A stretch of 44,874 nt of DNA, from the NCBI GenBank assembly GCA_903842595.1, contig CAIMMO010000127.1, positions 1-44,874 on the forward strand. The letters are read 5' to 3'. The translations under genes were made by a program, and so were the position numbers. This DNA comes from an uncultured Alphaproteobacteria bacterium. GTDB taxonomy: Bacteria; Pseudomonadota; Alphaproteobacteria; Caulobacterales; Hyphomonadaceae. Shown in pieces: positions 33,910 through 42,465 of the stretch; within the stretch, counting starts at the first letter, position 1; every line of letters starts with the position of its first letter. A model generated the notes under the pieces. It was not told the DNA's origin. It made no database searches and saw only the letters and a list, made by a program, of their open reading frames with translations.

Positions 33910-34404
33910 ATGACGATCCGGACACTGGCATATGGCGGGCTCATGCTGTCATTGACGGCGTTGCTCGCCGCATGCGGCAGCCAGCCGCGCGAGACAACTC
34001 CTGCCCCGGCCGCCGTCGCTACCGCCGAACCTGCCCCGCCATCCACGCCCAGCCTGCCGCCCGGCGTACCGCCGCTGCCGACGGACCTCATGGGCGCCGG
34101 CTCGCAGCAGGCGCGCGACGAACTCTACTGCTCCGCGCTGATCTATGCCGAGAACCCTGACTTGTCCGACGCCCTCGCTCCGGTCGACGAGGCCCAGCTG
34201 CGCAAGCGGCAGGCGCTGGGCTTCATCATCGGCGAATCCGGAATCAACCGCATGGTCACCGAAAAAGCCATCCACGCCACGCAGGCGCGCGCCATCGCCG
34301 ACGCCTATGCAACGCAGGTCGACAAGGACCTCAAGGCCAAAGCCCCGCGCATCTCCCTCGACGCGTGCAATACGCGCGCGCGCGCCATACCCATGCCCGA
34401 GTAG
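33910..34404 (+). CDS. Lipoprotein, paralogue of the next gene
   Basis: The 164-residue product begins MTIRTLAYGGLMLSLTALLAAC, a lipoprotein signal, followed by a Pro/Ala linker. The domain from about residue 62 (GSQQARDELYCSALIYAE, MVTEKAIHATQARAI, LDACNTRARAI) is clearly related to that of the following gene. Two cysteines (LYC and DAC) are shared by both proteins and may form a disulfide in the periplasm. The next gene begins seven bases after its stop. No family recognised. Confidence 0.65.
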   Translation: MTIRTLAYGGLMLSLTALLAACGSQPRETTPAPAAVATAEPAPPSTPSLPPGVPPLPTDLMGAGSQQARDELYCSALIYAENPDLSDALAPVDEAQLRKRQALGFIIGESGINRMVTEKAIHATQARAIADAYATQVDKDLKAKAPRISLDACNTRARAIPMPE

Positions 34405-34411
34405 GAAGCGA

Positions 34412-34987
34412 ATGCTCACCAGGCTCAAGCCTCGCCAGGTCATCGGACTGGTCGCCATCGTGGTGTTTGGCGGCATCATGGTGATGAGCCTGACCCAGCC
34501 AGGCGAGCGCGAGATCATGGAACAACGTCTCGCAAGCGTGCCCTCGATCAGCGGTGCGACCGAAATCCCCGCACTCCCACCCGTAACCCTGCCCTCTTTC
34601 ACGGCGACGACATCGGGAACGGGAGGCGCCGGCGACAAGGCGATCTGGGAGTTATCGGGCGTCGACTACTACACTCTCGGCTCGCAGGCCGCGAAGGACG
34701 ATCTCTATTGCGCGGGCGTGCTTCGCGCGGAGTTCGAGGCCATCAAGGCCGATGCCCACCCCGACAGGATCTCGATCCTGCTCCGCGATGGCCAGGCGCT
34801 CGACGAGGCCGGTATTGCAAGGCTCAAGTCCGAGAAAGCAATCGAGGATGCAGGCGCGGGCGCGTCTCTTGCCTGGGGCGACAAGGCGGCGAAGGACCAT
34901 TCTGCAAACAGCCTTCGCATTCCCGTCGCCGCCTGCACGCAGCGCGCGACCGCGCTCTCGGATGTCGTCGAAGAGGCGGGCAAGTAG
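34412..34987 (+). CDS. Membrane-anchored paralogue of the preceding lipoprotein
   Basis: The 191-residue product has one N-terminal membrane helix (VIGLVAIVVFGGIMVMSL) and no lipobox, so the rest should be periplasmic. The domain from about 88 (LGSQAAKDDLYCAGVLRAEF, RLKSEKAIEDAGAGAS, VAACTQRATAL) aligns with the preceding lipoprotein, including both cysteines. AGGAAG before the ATG at 34412 sets the start, which lies inside a longer shadow frame. The pair appears to be a tandem duplication in which one copy changed its mode of anchoring. Confidence 0.65.
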   Translation: MLTRLKPRQVIGLVAIVVFGGIMVMSLTQPGEREIMEQRLASVPSISGATEIPALPPVTLPSFTATTSGTGGAGDKAIWELSGVDYYTLGSQAAKDDLYCAGVLRAEFEAIKADAHPDRISILLRDGQALDEAGIARLKSEKAIEDAGAGASLAWGDKAAKDHSANSLRIPVAACTQRATALSDVVEEAGK

Positions 34988-34988
34988 C

Positions 34989-35912
34989 CTATCGCCGCCG
35001 CTCCGGCAGCCTCGGGTCGCACACCACCAGCGCAGCGGTCACATCCGCGATCTTCCAGAACGCCTCGTCCCTGTCGGCGAACTGCGTACAGCGCTCCACA
35101 ATCGGGCGCTGGATCGGCTCATCGCCCGCCGCCTCGCCGGCACGCGCAAGCGCACTTTCGAAACCGTCCGTGTAGAGCACATCCTGCAGCAGCGGCCGCC
35201 CGTCCGCCGCCAGCAGCTTCAACGACAGCGTGTCGCCACTCGCCAGCGCCGCCATCAGTTGCGGCAGCGGTTCGTCACGCAGGTTGCGCGAGACATGGAA
35301 GATCATCGATTCGGGCGGATCGTAGCCGCCATTCACCGCCGTCTTCGGCGCTTCCATCCCCGCCGCCTCGGCGGCGAACAGCACGCCGTCAGCGCCCCTG
35401 ATCTCGAGCCGTGCATCGGTCAGGCCCTTGGCCACCTGCGTGATGTGCGGCGAGATCACCTGCATGAAGTATGGCTGCAGCCCGCCCGAGGGGGCGCGGT
35501 ACTCGAGTGACAGGGTCGTGCGCTTCGCTTTGGCGGAGCCAAGATTGTCCGGCAACTCCTCGATGATCAGCGGCCGCCCGGCTGACCCGCCATTTGCACG
35601 CATGCCGAACAGATTTATCTCGGCCTTCGCACCATAATCCTCCGCGCCCTCCCCGGCCTTTTCGGGCGTCTGGAAGAACCACGTCACCGATCCGGCGACG
35701 CCCGAGGCCTCGCCAGACCCGTCGCCAAAATCGCTCATCGGATCGCAATGCGCCGAACTCAGGCAGTGCCGCAGCAGCAGCGGCCAGGCCGCGCCCTTGT
35801 CAGCCACATCCGCCACCACCGCGTCCGACGCTGCCCGCGCCTTCACATCCGGCCCACATCCGGCCAGCAGTGCCGCAGCTATGACGATGGCGCTCGCGCT
35901 AAACCTGAGCAT
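34989..35912 (-). CDS. Hypothetical lipoprotein
   Basis: The 307-residue protein starts MLRFSASAIVIAAALLAGC, a lipoprotein signal with the cysteine at residue 19. The mature domain is predicted to be mainly beta with scattered helices and contains a Cys pair (LRHCLSSAHC) and further cysteines near the end (VERCTQ, VVCDPR). No recognised family. Its start lies 14 bases inside the end of the FAD monooxygenase gene, suggesting co-transcription with it. It converges with the paralogue pair at 33910-34987. Confidence 0.65.
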   Translation of the reverse strand: MLRFSASAIVIAAALLAGCGPDVKARAASDAVVADVADKGAAWPLLLRHCLSSAHCDPMSDFGDGSGEASGVAGSVTWFFQTPEKAGEGAEDYGAKAEINLFGMRANGGSAGRPLIIEELPDNLGSAKAKRTTLSLEYRAPSGGLQPYFMQVISPHITQVAKGLTDARLEIRGADGVLFAAEAAGMEAPKTAVNGGYDPPESMIFHVSRNLRDEPLPQLMAALASGDTLSLKLLAADGRPLLQDVLYTDGFESALARAGEAAGDEPIQRPIVERCTQFADRDEAFWKIADVTAALVVCDPRLPERRR

Positions 35913-37080
35913 GACGAACATCATAGCCATAGATCCAGTCCTGCCGCGAGCGGACAAAATCAGGAAACAGCTTGTCGGCCAGCTGCATCGGTCCGTACGT
36001 CGCCGCCTGCGTCAGCGCGTTGGAGCGATGGAACACGCCCATATTGGCCCGCGCACTCTGCAACACCTTCGTCGTGCGCGGCTTGCGCAGCCGCTCATAC
36101 TGTTGGAGCGATGCAGCCGACACCCCATGCGCCTGAAGGCATTTTGCCAGCACGATCGCATCCTCGATCGCCATCGCCGCTCCCTGTGCCTGGAATGGCG
36201 GCATCGGATGGCAGGCGTCACCCAGCAGCACGACCCGATCCTCTGACCAGGTCGCAAGCGGATCGCGGTCGAACAGCGCCCAGACGAAACAGTTGCTGGC
36301 CGAGGCAAGAATGTCAGGGATCGGCGGCGCCCATCCGCCGAAAGCCTTCGCCAGCTCTGTCGGATCGCCCGGCTGGTCCCAGCTCTCGCCCAGCCATCTG
36401 TCCGTCTCGACCACGCCAACGAAGTTGATCAGCTCGCCACGCCTGATCCGGTAGGTCACCGCATGCCGCCCCGGCCCCGCCCACACGATCGCCGCCTGCG
36501 GCAAGTCGGGCGCGATATCGCTCGGCACCGTCATCCGCCACGCCACGGCGCCGGTATAGCGCGGCTCCAGATCGCCCAGCATCTGCCGCCGCACAGTGGA
36601 GCGCACGCCGTCGGCGCCGACCAGCAGGTCGCAAGGGATGATCGCGCCCGTGTCCAGCCCCACCCGAAGCCCATCGGCATCTCGGACATGAGCCGAAACC
36701 CGCGCGCCCAGCCGTACCTTCACGCCGGCGGACATCGCAGCTCGCTTCAGGATCTCGATCAGGTCCGCGCGGTGAACATGAAAATACGGCGCGCCGTAAC
36801 GCTTGCGCGATTCCTGCGCGATCGGGATAGAGAACACCTTTTTCCCCGTCCGCCCGATCCGCATCTCCAGCATCTGCGGTGCCGAGGCGACCTGCGCGAT
36901 CGCCTCCAGCACACCAAGACCGGCCAGCCCCTTGGTTGCATTCGGCGAAAGCTGGATCCCCGCGCCCACATCCGTCAGCTCAGGCGCCCGCTCGATCACC
37001 TCAACCGCCAAGCCAACCTTCGCCAGCGCGATACCCGCGCAAAGCCCCCCGATCCCGCCGCCTGCGATCACCACCTTCAT
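35899..37080 (-). CDS. FAD-dependent aromatic-type monooxygenase
   Basis: The 393-residue flavoprotein has the three motifs of class A flavin hydroxylases: GGGIGGLCAG at residues 7-16 (dinucleotide fold), LLVGADGVRS near 153-162 (DG motif) and VVLLGDACHPMPPFQAQGA near 282-300 (GD motif). Relatives hydroxylate salicylate, hydroxybenzoates or quinone precursors using NAD(P)H and O2; the substrate cannot be read from the sequence. The downstream lipoprotein gene overlaps its end by 14 bases. It lies just outside the tRNA-derived attachment scar, on what should be the original chromosome side. Confidence 0.85.
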   Translation of the reverse strand: MKVVIAGGGIGGLCAGIALAKVGLAVEVIERAPELTDVGAGIQLSPNATKGLAGLGVLEAIAQVASAPQMLEMRIGRTGKKVFSIPIAQESRKRYGAPYFHVHRADLIEILKRAAMSAGVKVRLGARVSAHVRDADGLRVGLDTGAIIPCDLLVGADGVRSTVRRQMLGDLEPRYTGAVAWRMTVPSDIAPDLPQAAIVWAGPGRHAVTYRIRRGELINFVGVVETDRWLGESWDQPGDPTELAKAFGGWAPPIPDILASASNCFVWALFDRDPLATWSEDRVVLLGDACHPMPPFQAQGAAMAIEDAIVLAKCLQAHGVSAASLQQYERLRKPRTTKVLQSARANMGVFHRSNALTQAATYGPMQLADKLFPDFVRSRQDWIYGYDVRHAQV

Positions 37081-37185
37081 GGACAGGCGAGATAGACCGA
37101 TGCGAGGCTGCCGTCACCGACAGACACGAAATGGCCGGCGGCGCAAAAGCGGCGTCGGAGCCATGTCATTCGAAAGGAGACGACC

Positions 37186-37228
37186 TGGAGCGGGCGATGA
37201 GGTTCGAACTCACGACCCCGACCTTGGA
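37186..37228 (-). tRNA. 3' fragment of a tRNA-Gly(GCC)-like gene (attachment-site remnant)
   Basis: Read on the minus strand, this 43-base stretch has the 3' part of the anticodon loop (CCAA), the anticodon stem 3' strand (GGTCG), a 5-base variable loop (GGGTC), a T-arm (GTGAG TTCGAAC CTCAT), the acceptor 3' strand (CGCCCGC), discriminator T and an encoded CCA. The 5' half is absent; the DNA before it is unrelated. The acceptor and stem sequences suit tRNA-Gly(GCC) of alphaproteobacteria. Such 3' fragments arise when an integrative element recombines at the tRNA 3' end. Orientation places the element to the right. Confidence 0.7.
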
Positions 37229-37486
37229 AAAACCCGATCTGTAAGTTTGCCTAAAGTCGGAAGCGTGTCGATGAATTCGACTTTTCTCTTTGCGGTTCAA
37301 GCGCGCGAGGGGCTTTTGCGTGCCGATGCGTTCTTCTATTTTTCTTATCGGTTTTGGTGGGTGCAGCCCCATTGTCCGCCGACCGTCCGTCAGGGCGGCT
37401 AGCAAAAGAGCAGGCTGCAGGGCGGAACGCGCCGTCGAGCGGTTGGCGGCGCGGAGCGCCCGCTGGGTGGCAGGCATTTTCCAATA
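37229..37486. other. AT-richer non-coding stretch inside the island end
   Basis: This segment between the tRNA fragment and the AbiE operator has several T-runs and lower GC than its surroundings. No frame shows convincing coding character, and a frame translating through the tRNA fragment is an artefact. Confidence 0.4.
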
Positions 37487-37566
37487 TTTGTCAGAAATAT
37501 GTATACGCAGTTCTGACAGATTTAGCTACCTATTTGTCAGAACTGCGTATACATATTTCTGACAAA
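37487..37566. promoter_or_regulatory. 32-bp perfect inverted repeat, operator of the AbiE module
   Basis: Arms at 37487-37518 and 37535-37566 are perfect reverse complements, separated by 16 bases. Each arm itself begins with TGTCAGAA and ends with TTCTGACA around a GTATAC core, so four copies of the half-site occur. It ends 12 bases before the antitoxin start codon. AbiEi antitoxins are known to bind paired inverted repeats and repress their own operon, so this is very probably that operator. Confidence 0.85.
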
Positions 37567-37578
37567 AGGACGGCTTCC

Positions 37579-38289
37579 ATGCGTGGCCCCGGGCTCGATC
37601 TCAAGACCGCCATCGCCAGGCGCATGGCCGACCAGTCGCCTTTCGGTGTCTGGACGCCGGTCGATTTCATTGACCTCGGCACGCGCGACGCCGTTGATCA
37701 GGCGCTCCATCGCCTCACCCGAGCAGGCGATATCCGGCGTATCGCGCGTGGTCTCTATGACAAGCCGGGCCTCAACTCACTGACTGCCAAGGCCACCAGT
37801 CCCGATCCCCGCGCTATCGTCGATGCTCTGGCACGCCGCGACAAGTACCGGATGATCGTCGATGGGATCACGGCGGCGAATGACCTCGGCCTCTCCGATG
37901 CGGTGCCGGCACGCATCGTGGTCCATACCGATGCACGCCTGAAGCCGCTCGAACTTGGCAACCTCCGGATCGTCTTCCGGCTGACGGCGCCGAGTAAACT
38001 CTACTGGGCAGGCCGCCCCGCCATGCGCGTCGTTCAGGCGCTTCACTGGCTGAAGGACAGATTAGCTGGCGACCGGTCCCGCGTGCAAAAGCGCCTCACC
38101 GCGATTTTTGCAGATCCGAGATACGGGCCAGCCATCCGCGCCGATCTTCGCGAAGGCTTTGCGGCGCTGCCTGACTGGATGCGAATCTTTCTGAAGGACA
38201 TGCTCGTTGCATCGCCCCATGCTTTGCCTGACGGCGGCGCGACGCCGAAACGCCGCAAGGCCAAGGGCCGGGATTGGGGACGCGGATGA
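37579..38289 (+). CDS. AbiEi-like antitoxin (DUF6088 family) of a type IV toxin-antitoxin system
   Basis: The 236-residue protein has an N-terminal winged-helix region (FGVWTPVDFIDLGTRDAVDQALHRL, AGDIRRIARGLYDKPGLN). A middle part with AAND and VVHTD motifs (TAANDLGL, ARIVVHTDARLKPLEL) follows, as in DUF6088/AbiEi proteins. Such antitoxins neutralise the AbiEii nucleotidyltransferase without binding it stably and repress the operon through the inverted repeats just upstream. AAAAGGA before the ATG at 37579 supports the start. The frame is intact. Its stop overlaps the ancestral start of the toxin gene (ATGA at 38286), now inactivated. Confidence 0.85.
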   Translation: MRGPGLDLKTAIARRMADQSPFGVWTPVDFIDLGTRDAVDQALHRLTRAGDIRRIARGLYDKPGLNSLTAKATSPDPRAIVDALARRDKYRMIVDGITAANDLGLSDAVPARIVVHTDARLKPLELGNLRIVFRLTAPSKLYWAGRPAMRVVQALHWLKDRLAGDRSRVQKRLTAIFADPRYGPAIRADLREGFAALPDWMRIFLKDMLVASPHALPDGGATPKRRKAKGRDWGRG

Positions 38290-39344
38290 CATAAGGCTAC
38301 GACACTTTTCTGGCGGCAACCGCGACTGATCGGAGGGACGCCTTCATTGCCGCTGGTCGCAGGCTCGGCGCCGCCTAACAGAACATCGAGAAGGACTTCT
38401 GGGTGTGCCGGACTCTGGACGCCCTCTTCAATCGCCTTCCGGATGGCGGCCCCCGACTGCTCTTCAAGTGCGGGACATCGCTGTCCAAGGCCTTCGGTCT
38501 GATCTCCCGCTTCTCCGAGGACATCGACGTGACTGTCTTCCGCGATGATCTCGACGAAGGCGCCAGCGTCGATCAGCTGGAGGCCATGAGCGGCAAGAAA
38601 CGCAAGGAAAAGCTGGAAGCGATCCGGGACGCCTGCCGGGCCTACATAGCAGGGCCGCTGCTTACCCAGCTCGCCCGCCTTCTGACCACGTCGCTCGCGA
38701 GGGCCAGCATCGCCACGGCCAGCGCCCGCGTTGAGCTCGACGCTGATGACGATGGGCGGCAGACCTTGCTGCTCTGGTATCCCAGCGTGACGACCGCAAC
38801 CGATGGCTATGTCCGCCCAGCCGTAAAGATCGAATCCGGCGCAAAGTCGGCGCTCGATCCGCACCGCCCGGTCAGGATCAGCCCTTACGTCGGCGCCGAG
38901 GTTGACGGGATCGAGCTTGATGTCGCCAACGTCACCACCGTCGATGCGGCACGGACATTCTGGGACAAGGTCGTGATCCTCCACGGCCTCAGCCGCTGGT
39001 TCGAGAGGCGCGGCGAGTTGCGAGGCGGCGGCCAGCGTGTCTCGCGCCACTACCATGACCTGCATCGCCTTTTGGCCACAGACGTCGCAGCCAAAGCCCT
39101 GGCGGACGCGGATCTCGGCCGCGACTGCGTGCGACACGCCCGCATGTTCTTCAACAGCCCCGACCTCGACCTCGCAACGGCAGAGCCGGGGTCATTCGTG
39201 CTGCGCCCGACGAACGCAATGCTGGACCCTTTGCGGCGGGATTACATCGCCATGACAGGCATGATCTTCGGCGACGCTCCCGCGTTCGAAGCGGTCACTA
39301 CGAGCATCGCCGAACTTGAGACCAGGCTGAACGCCACACCGTAG
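38286..39344 (+). pseudogene. AbiEii nucleotidyltransferase toxin, inactivated by two nonsense codons
   Basis: The ancestral frame runs from ATG 38286, overlapping the antitoxin stop. It is interrupted by TAA at 38292 (codon 3) and again at 38376 (codon 31). Between and after the stops the translation stays in register with AbiEii (YDTFLAATATDRRDAF, RRLGAA-stop-QNIEKDFWV, TLDALFNRLPDGGPRLLFK). The first glycine of the nucleotidyltransferase GG(S/T) motif is Cys (KCGTSLSKAFG). The catalytic SEDIDVTV and later FWDKVVILHGL, RHYHDLHRLL segments remain. AbiEii toxins transfer nucleotides to tRNA and stop growth. The remaining frame from GTG 38403 has no ribosome-binding site, so toxin activity is unlikely. 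Sequencing error cannot be excluded. Confidence 0.8.
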
Positions 39345-39623
39345 TGGTGGCGCTCGGCCGGGCGGGTTACTCACGCGCAGGCAAGATTTGATTTTCGCTC
39401 CTCACCGCCTGGGCTCACTCGGCGCCTTAGGGGGCATAATAACTCGCCGCTTCCGGGGCGAGCGAGGCTGCCTCAATCATCGCCCTTGTCTGTCACGTTA
39501 CAAGCATTGTCCTAAACCGCTCGCGCGGTAGGCTATCCAGAACAGAAATAGGGCTCCACTCAGATGACCACGAAACGCCACTGAGCAGCTGGACCGGAGA
39601 GCCGGGCTGATCCGAAATCGACC
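39345..39623. other. Non-coding stretch after the AbiE module
   Basis: These 279 bases separate the broken toxin from the next gene. A short stem CTCGCC / GGCGAG lies at 39443-39462. No coding frame, tRNA or repeat matching the island's left end was found. Confidence 0.4.
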
Positions 39624-41636
39624 TTACTGACGCGCTTGCGGCGCTATTGGTGAGCGTTGGGCCAGCTGGCGCATCACACCCATCAGCAGCGGCGCCGCCG
39701 CGAATATCTCGCGCTCATCAAGCCCGCTTGAGCCGTCCTTATCGAACTCTGCAAATCGTGGCCCCAGAACGGGGCCCAGCATGCCGCCAAGTTCGTCGTT
39801 TTCTACAGTGTCGTTGAGATTGCCATCGAGCATGGCAATCAACGATGCGGCTGGCTGCAGCGGCGTCTGCGGAAATGGTTTGTCCGTCGTCTCACCGGTC
39901 CAGCGGTAGTAGAACGATGTATAGTGCATCTCCTCCCACGATTGCTCGCCATTGCGCACCGTTACCTTCGGATCGGGATTGGCCCGGTTACGGACTGAGT
40001 TGTCGTACCAGTAGGTGACGACAACTTTCGAACCGGCCGGCGCCACGACGGGCTCGGCGAATGTGTATGTGCGCTGCCAGTTGAAGTCATAGCGCGGCAG
40101 ATTGATCAGCGTCGTGCGTGCGCCGCCGTTAGTGACCAATTCAACGCGTGCGGCCCGCCCGCGATAATGCGTATGCAGAAAGAAGGCGTAGAGGAGCGCG
40201 TCCTTGTCGAACTTTGTATAGGCGGTCTCGGCGTGCAATTCTTCGCCCGGCGGTATCTCTATGAACGCATCAATGATGCGCCCGTGTCGCATCGCGAATT
40301 TCGGCTTCTGATTGTCTGGATAGAAGTAAAGCCCCAGGCGGGAGCGATCCGTCGCTTCCTTGCCAAAAGGCGTGTAGTGCATCTGGAAGTTCAGTCCGCC
40401 TCCCGGCGGAAGTTCGATGCCGATATCCGGCGGCAGAACGAAGGCGTCTCCGCCCACGGCAAAGTCGCCATAGGACGCTTCCCAGCGCTGCATCGCTTCC
40501 TGGCCGCCACCCTTAGGCATGGACAGATAGCCGCCGAGGATGTGATGCACGCCGCGTCGTTCACCGGGAAGATAGCTGGCGGCCCGGACCCAACGCTGCT
40601 CGGACAAGGGGTTCGCGACGATCGGATACTGGTAATCTACCGCGCCTGACGCAGGCAGCTTGAATTCGGGGATGTCGATGATCAGATCCGGGCGTCCGAG
40701 CGGCCAGTCAGCAGCCACATGCGCAGCCTTCACCAGGGGATCATCGCCCGATCCACGCCGGGCGCCCGCTTCCACCCAATGCACCAGCGTACGCGCCTCA
40801 TCGCTCGTCAGGTCCGGATTGGCGTGGAAGACGCCGACCTTCGGATCGGGATGCCAGGGCGGCATGGTGTCAGTGCGGATGGCCTCACGGATCATCGGTG
40901 CGAAACCGCGTACGGCCTCATAGCTGTCCATCGCGAAAGGGCCGATGCCGCCAGCCTGATGGCACGTCACGCACTTGCGTTCGAGGACGGGGGCGACGTC
41001 CGCGGCATAGGAAATCGCGGGATGTTCATTGCCCCGGGCGCGCTCGGGAAAGTCAAGAATTGACCCCTTCGTGCGGACTGTCTTGCTTGCTGGCAAGGAG
41101 CCCGCCTTCACCGCCGCCAGGGCCTCGGCAAGATAGCCTTCTGCCGGAAGGCTAGCGCCAGCTGCCGTGACCGGCCCAGCGTAGAGGACAAGCAGCGTTC
41201 CTGGCTCGATCAACCGAGCCTCCCCCGCAACCTTGAAGCCCAGTTGTTCGCCAGCGAACTGCAGATCGTCGTCGAGAATCGGGATGGTGTAGCCCTGCGC
41301 CCGCGCCTCGGCTGCAATCTGCTCGCGCGTGTCGCCCAGGGAGGAATTGATCATCAGGAAGGCGACGTCAGGGTTCTCGTTCCGGAGTGCTTCAAGGGAC
41401 CTTGCTGCTGCGCGGGATGTCGGATCTGCGTTGAGCTGAGCCATCACTACGATGGCTTTGACGTCCACGAGTCGCAAAAGGTCCTGCGCGATGCCTGTGT
41501 TGTCGATCAGGCGGAAATTGTCGGCCCGGGCCGGCGTTTCGACGCGCTCGCCCACCTGCGGCCCAGTAGCACACGAACCACTTGCAGCCGTCAGCAAGAT
41601 GCCAAGAACTGATGCCGCGAAAATCCGACGTCTCAT
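39624..41636 (-). CDS. Exported redoxin-like / c-type cytochrome / copper monooxygenase-like / EF-hand fusion
   Basis: The 670-residue protein has an N-terminal signal (RIFAASVLGILLTAASGS). Residues 30-190 have a thioredoxin-like fold in which the usual CxxC is replaced by NADPTS, so it is probably redox-inactive. CVTCH near 212-216 is one c-type haem site. The central part resembles ascorbate-dependent copper type II (PHM-like) monooxygenases, with HHILGG, MHYTPFG and FFLHTHYRG as candidate copper ligands. The C-terminus has EF-hand-like loops (DGNLNDTVENDEL, DKDGSSGLDEREI). AAGGGGA before the ATG at 41636 fixes the start. It could be a periplasmic oxidase; the substrate is unknown. Confidence 0.78.
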   Translation of the reverse strand: MRRRIFAASVLGILLTAASGSCATGPQVGERVETPARADNFRLIDNTGIAQDLLRLVDVKAIVVMAQLNADPTSRAAARSLEALRNENPDVAFLMINSSLGDTREQIAAEARAQGYTIPILDDDLQFAGEQLGFKVAGEARLIEPGTLLVLYAGPVTAAGASLPAEGYLAEALAAVKAGSLPASKTVRTKGSILDFPERARGNEHPAISYAADVAPVLERKCVTCHQAGGIGPFAMDSYEAVRGFAPMIREAIRTDTMPPWHPDPKVGVFHANPDLTSDEARTLVHWVEAGARRGSGDDPLVKAAHVAADWPLGRPDLIIDIPEFKLPASGAVDYQYPIVANPLSEQRWVRAASYLPGERRGVHHILGGYLSMPKGGGQEAMQRWEASYGDFAVGGDAFVLPPDIGIELPPGGGLNFQMHYTPFGKEATDRSRLGLYFYPDNQKPKFAMRHGRIIDAFIEIPPGEELHAETAYTKFDKDALLYAFFLHTHYRGRAARVELVTNGGARTTLINLPRYDFNWQRTYTFAEPVVAPAGSKVVVTYWYDNSVRNRANPDPKVTVRNGEQSWEEMHYTSFYYRWTGETTDKPFPQTPLQPAASLIAMLDGNLNDTVENDELGGMLGPVLGPRFAEFDKDGSSGLDEREIFAAAPLLMGVMRQLAQRSPIAPQARQ

Positions 41637-41729
41637 GTTGTTCCCCTTGTCGGCTTGTCCGTCCAGAAGCAGCCTGAACCTGCTGCGATCTACTCCAGCG
41701 AGAGGCTGGTCCCTCACCGCTCGCTTTGC

Positions 41730-42320
41730 TCAGGCAATCCTGCACGCCTGTCCGAACTCCAGGCGTGGGTTGCGCGGCCAGAGCTTCTCGTTGTCCCCGT
41801 ACCCAATGTTGATCAGGAAATCCGACCGCCATTGGCCATCGGGGAAAAATTCCGCATCCAGCGTCGCTTGATTGAAACCCGACATCGGCCCGCAATCGAG
41901 GCCCAGCGACCGCGCTGCCAGGATCAGGTAAGCCCCCTGCAGGGTCGCATTGCGCGTCGCGGTCGCGTCCGCGAGCGCCGGGTTGGCCTCGAGGCCTTCC
42001 TTCACGGGGCGCCCCGGGAAAAGCTGGGGCATCAGATCATGGAACCGAATGTCCCTGGCGACGATTGCACAGACCGGGGCAGCCAGAGTCTTTTCGACGT
42101 TCATTGGCATCAGGTGCGCCGCAAGCCGCTGCTTGGCCTCTGGCGACTTCACAAAAACGAAACGCCCCGGATTGGAGTTGATGCTTGTCGGCGCCCAGCG
42201 CAGCCTCTCATAGAGCTCGACAAGCAAGTCGTCTGGCACGGGCCGAGTGGTCCATGCCTGGTGCGTTCTTGCATCTTCAAAGAGGGTCGCCGCGGCTCTC
42301 GCATCGACTGGGTCCGTCAT
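41730..42320 (-). CDS. Nitroreductase family protein, RutE-like
   Basis: The 196-residue flavoprotein resembles RutE/malonic semialdehyde reductases: EDARTHQAWTTRPVPDDLL, RLRWAPTSINSNPGRFVFV, LILAARSLGLDCGPMSGFN and WRSDFLINIGYGD. The length is typical. These FMN enzymes reduce aldehydes or nitro groups with NAD(P)H. AGGAG seven or eight bases before the ATG at 42320 sets the start; an ATG six bases upstream is too close to it. It is divergent from a TetR regulator whose palindrome lies between them, so it is likely a target of that repressor. Confidence 0.82.
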   Translation of the reverse strand: MTDPVDARAAATLFEDARTHQAWTTRPVPDDLLVELYERLRWAPTSINSNPGRFVFVKSPEAKQRLAAHLMPMNVEKTLAAPVCAIVARDIRFHDLMPQLFPGRPVKEGLEANPALADATATRNATLQGAYLILAARSLGLDCGPMSGFNQATLDAEFFPDGQWRSDFLINIGYGDNEKLWPRNPRLEFGQACRIA

Positions 42321-42465
42321 AGGCATTCTCCTGCCGAGAATTTCGCGTACCGCCAAGCTGGATGCCGAAATCGCATTTCCGCCCTCTGCGCGAGCCGTGA
42401 CGCCTGCACGGGAACCATTTGCCCCGCCCCTTCAGCAGGAGAAAACTAGACGGCAGCTTCACAAA

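Noticed and set aside
37166..37477. Minus-strand open frame of 103 codons running through the tRNA fragment
   Set aside because: Part of its translation comes from tRNA sequence, a common artefact, and the remainder has no coding character.
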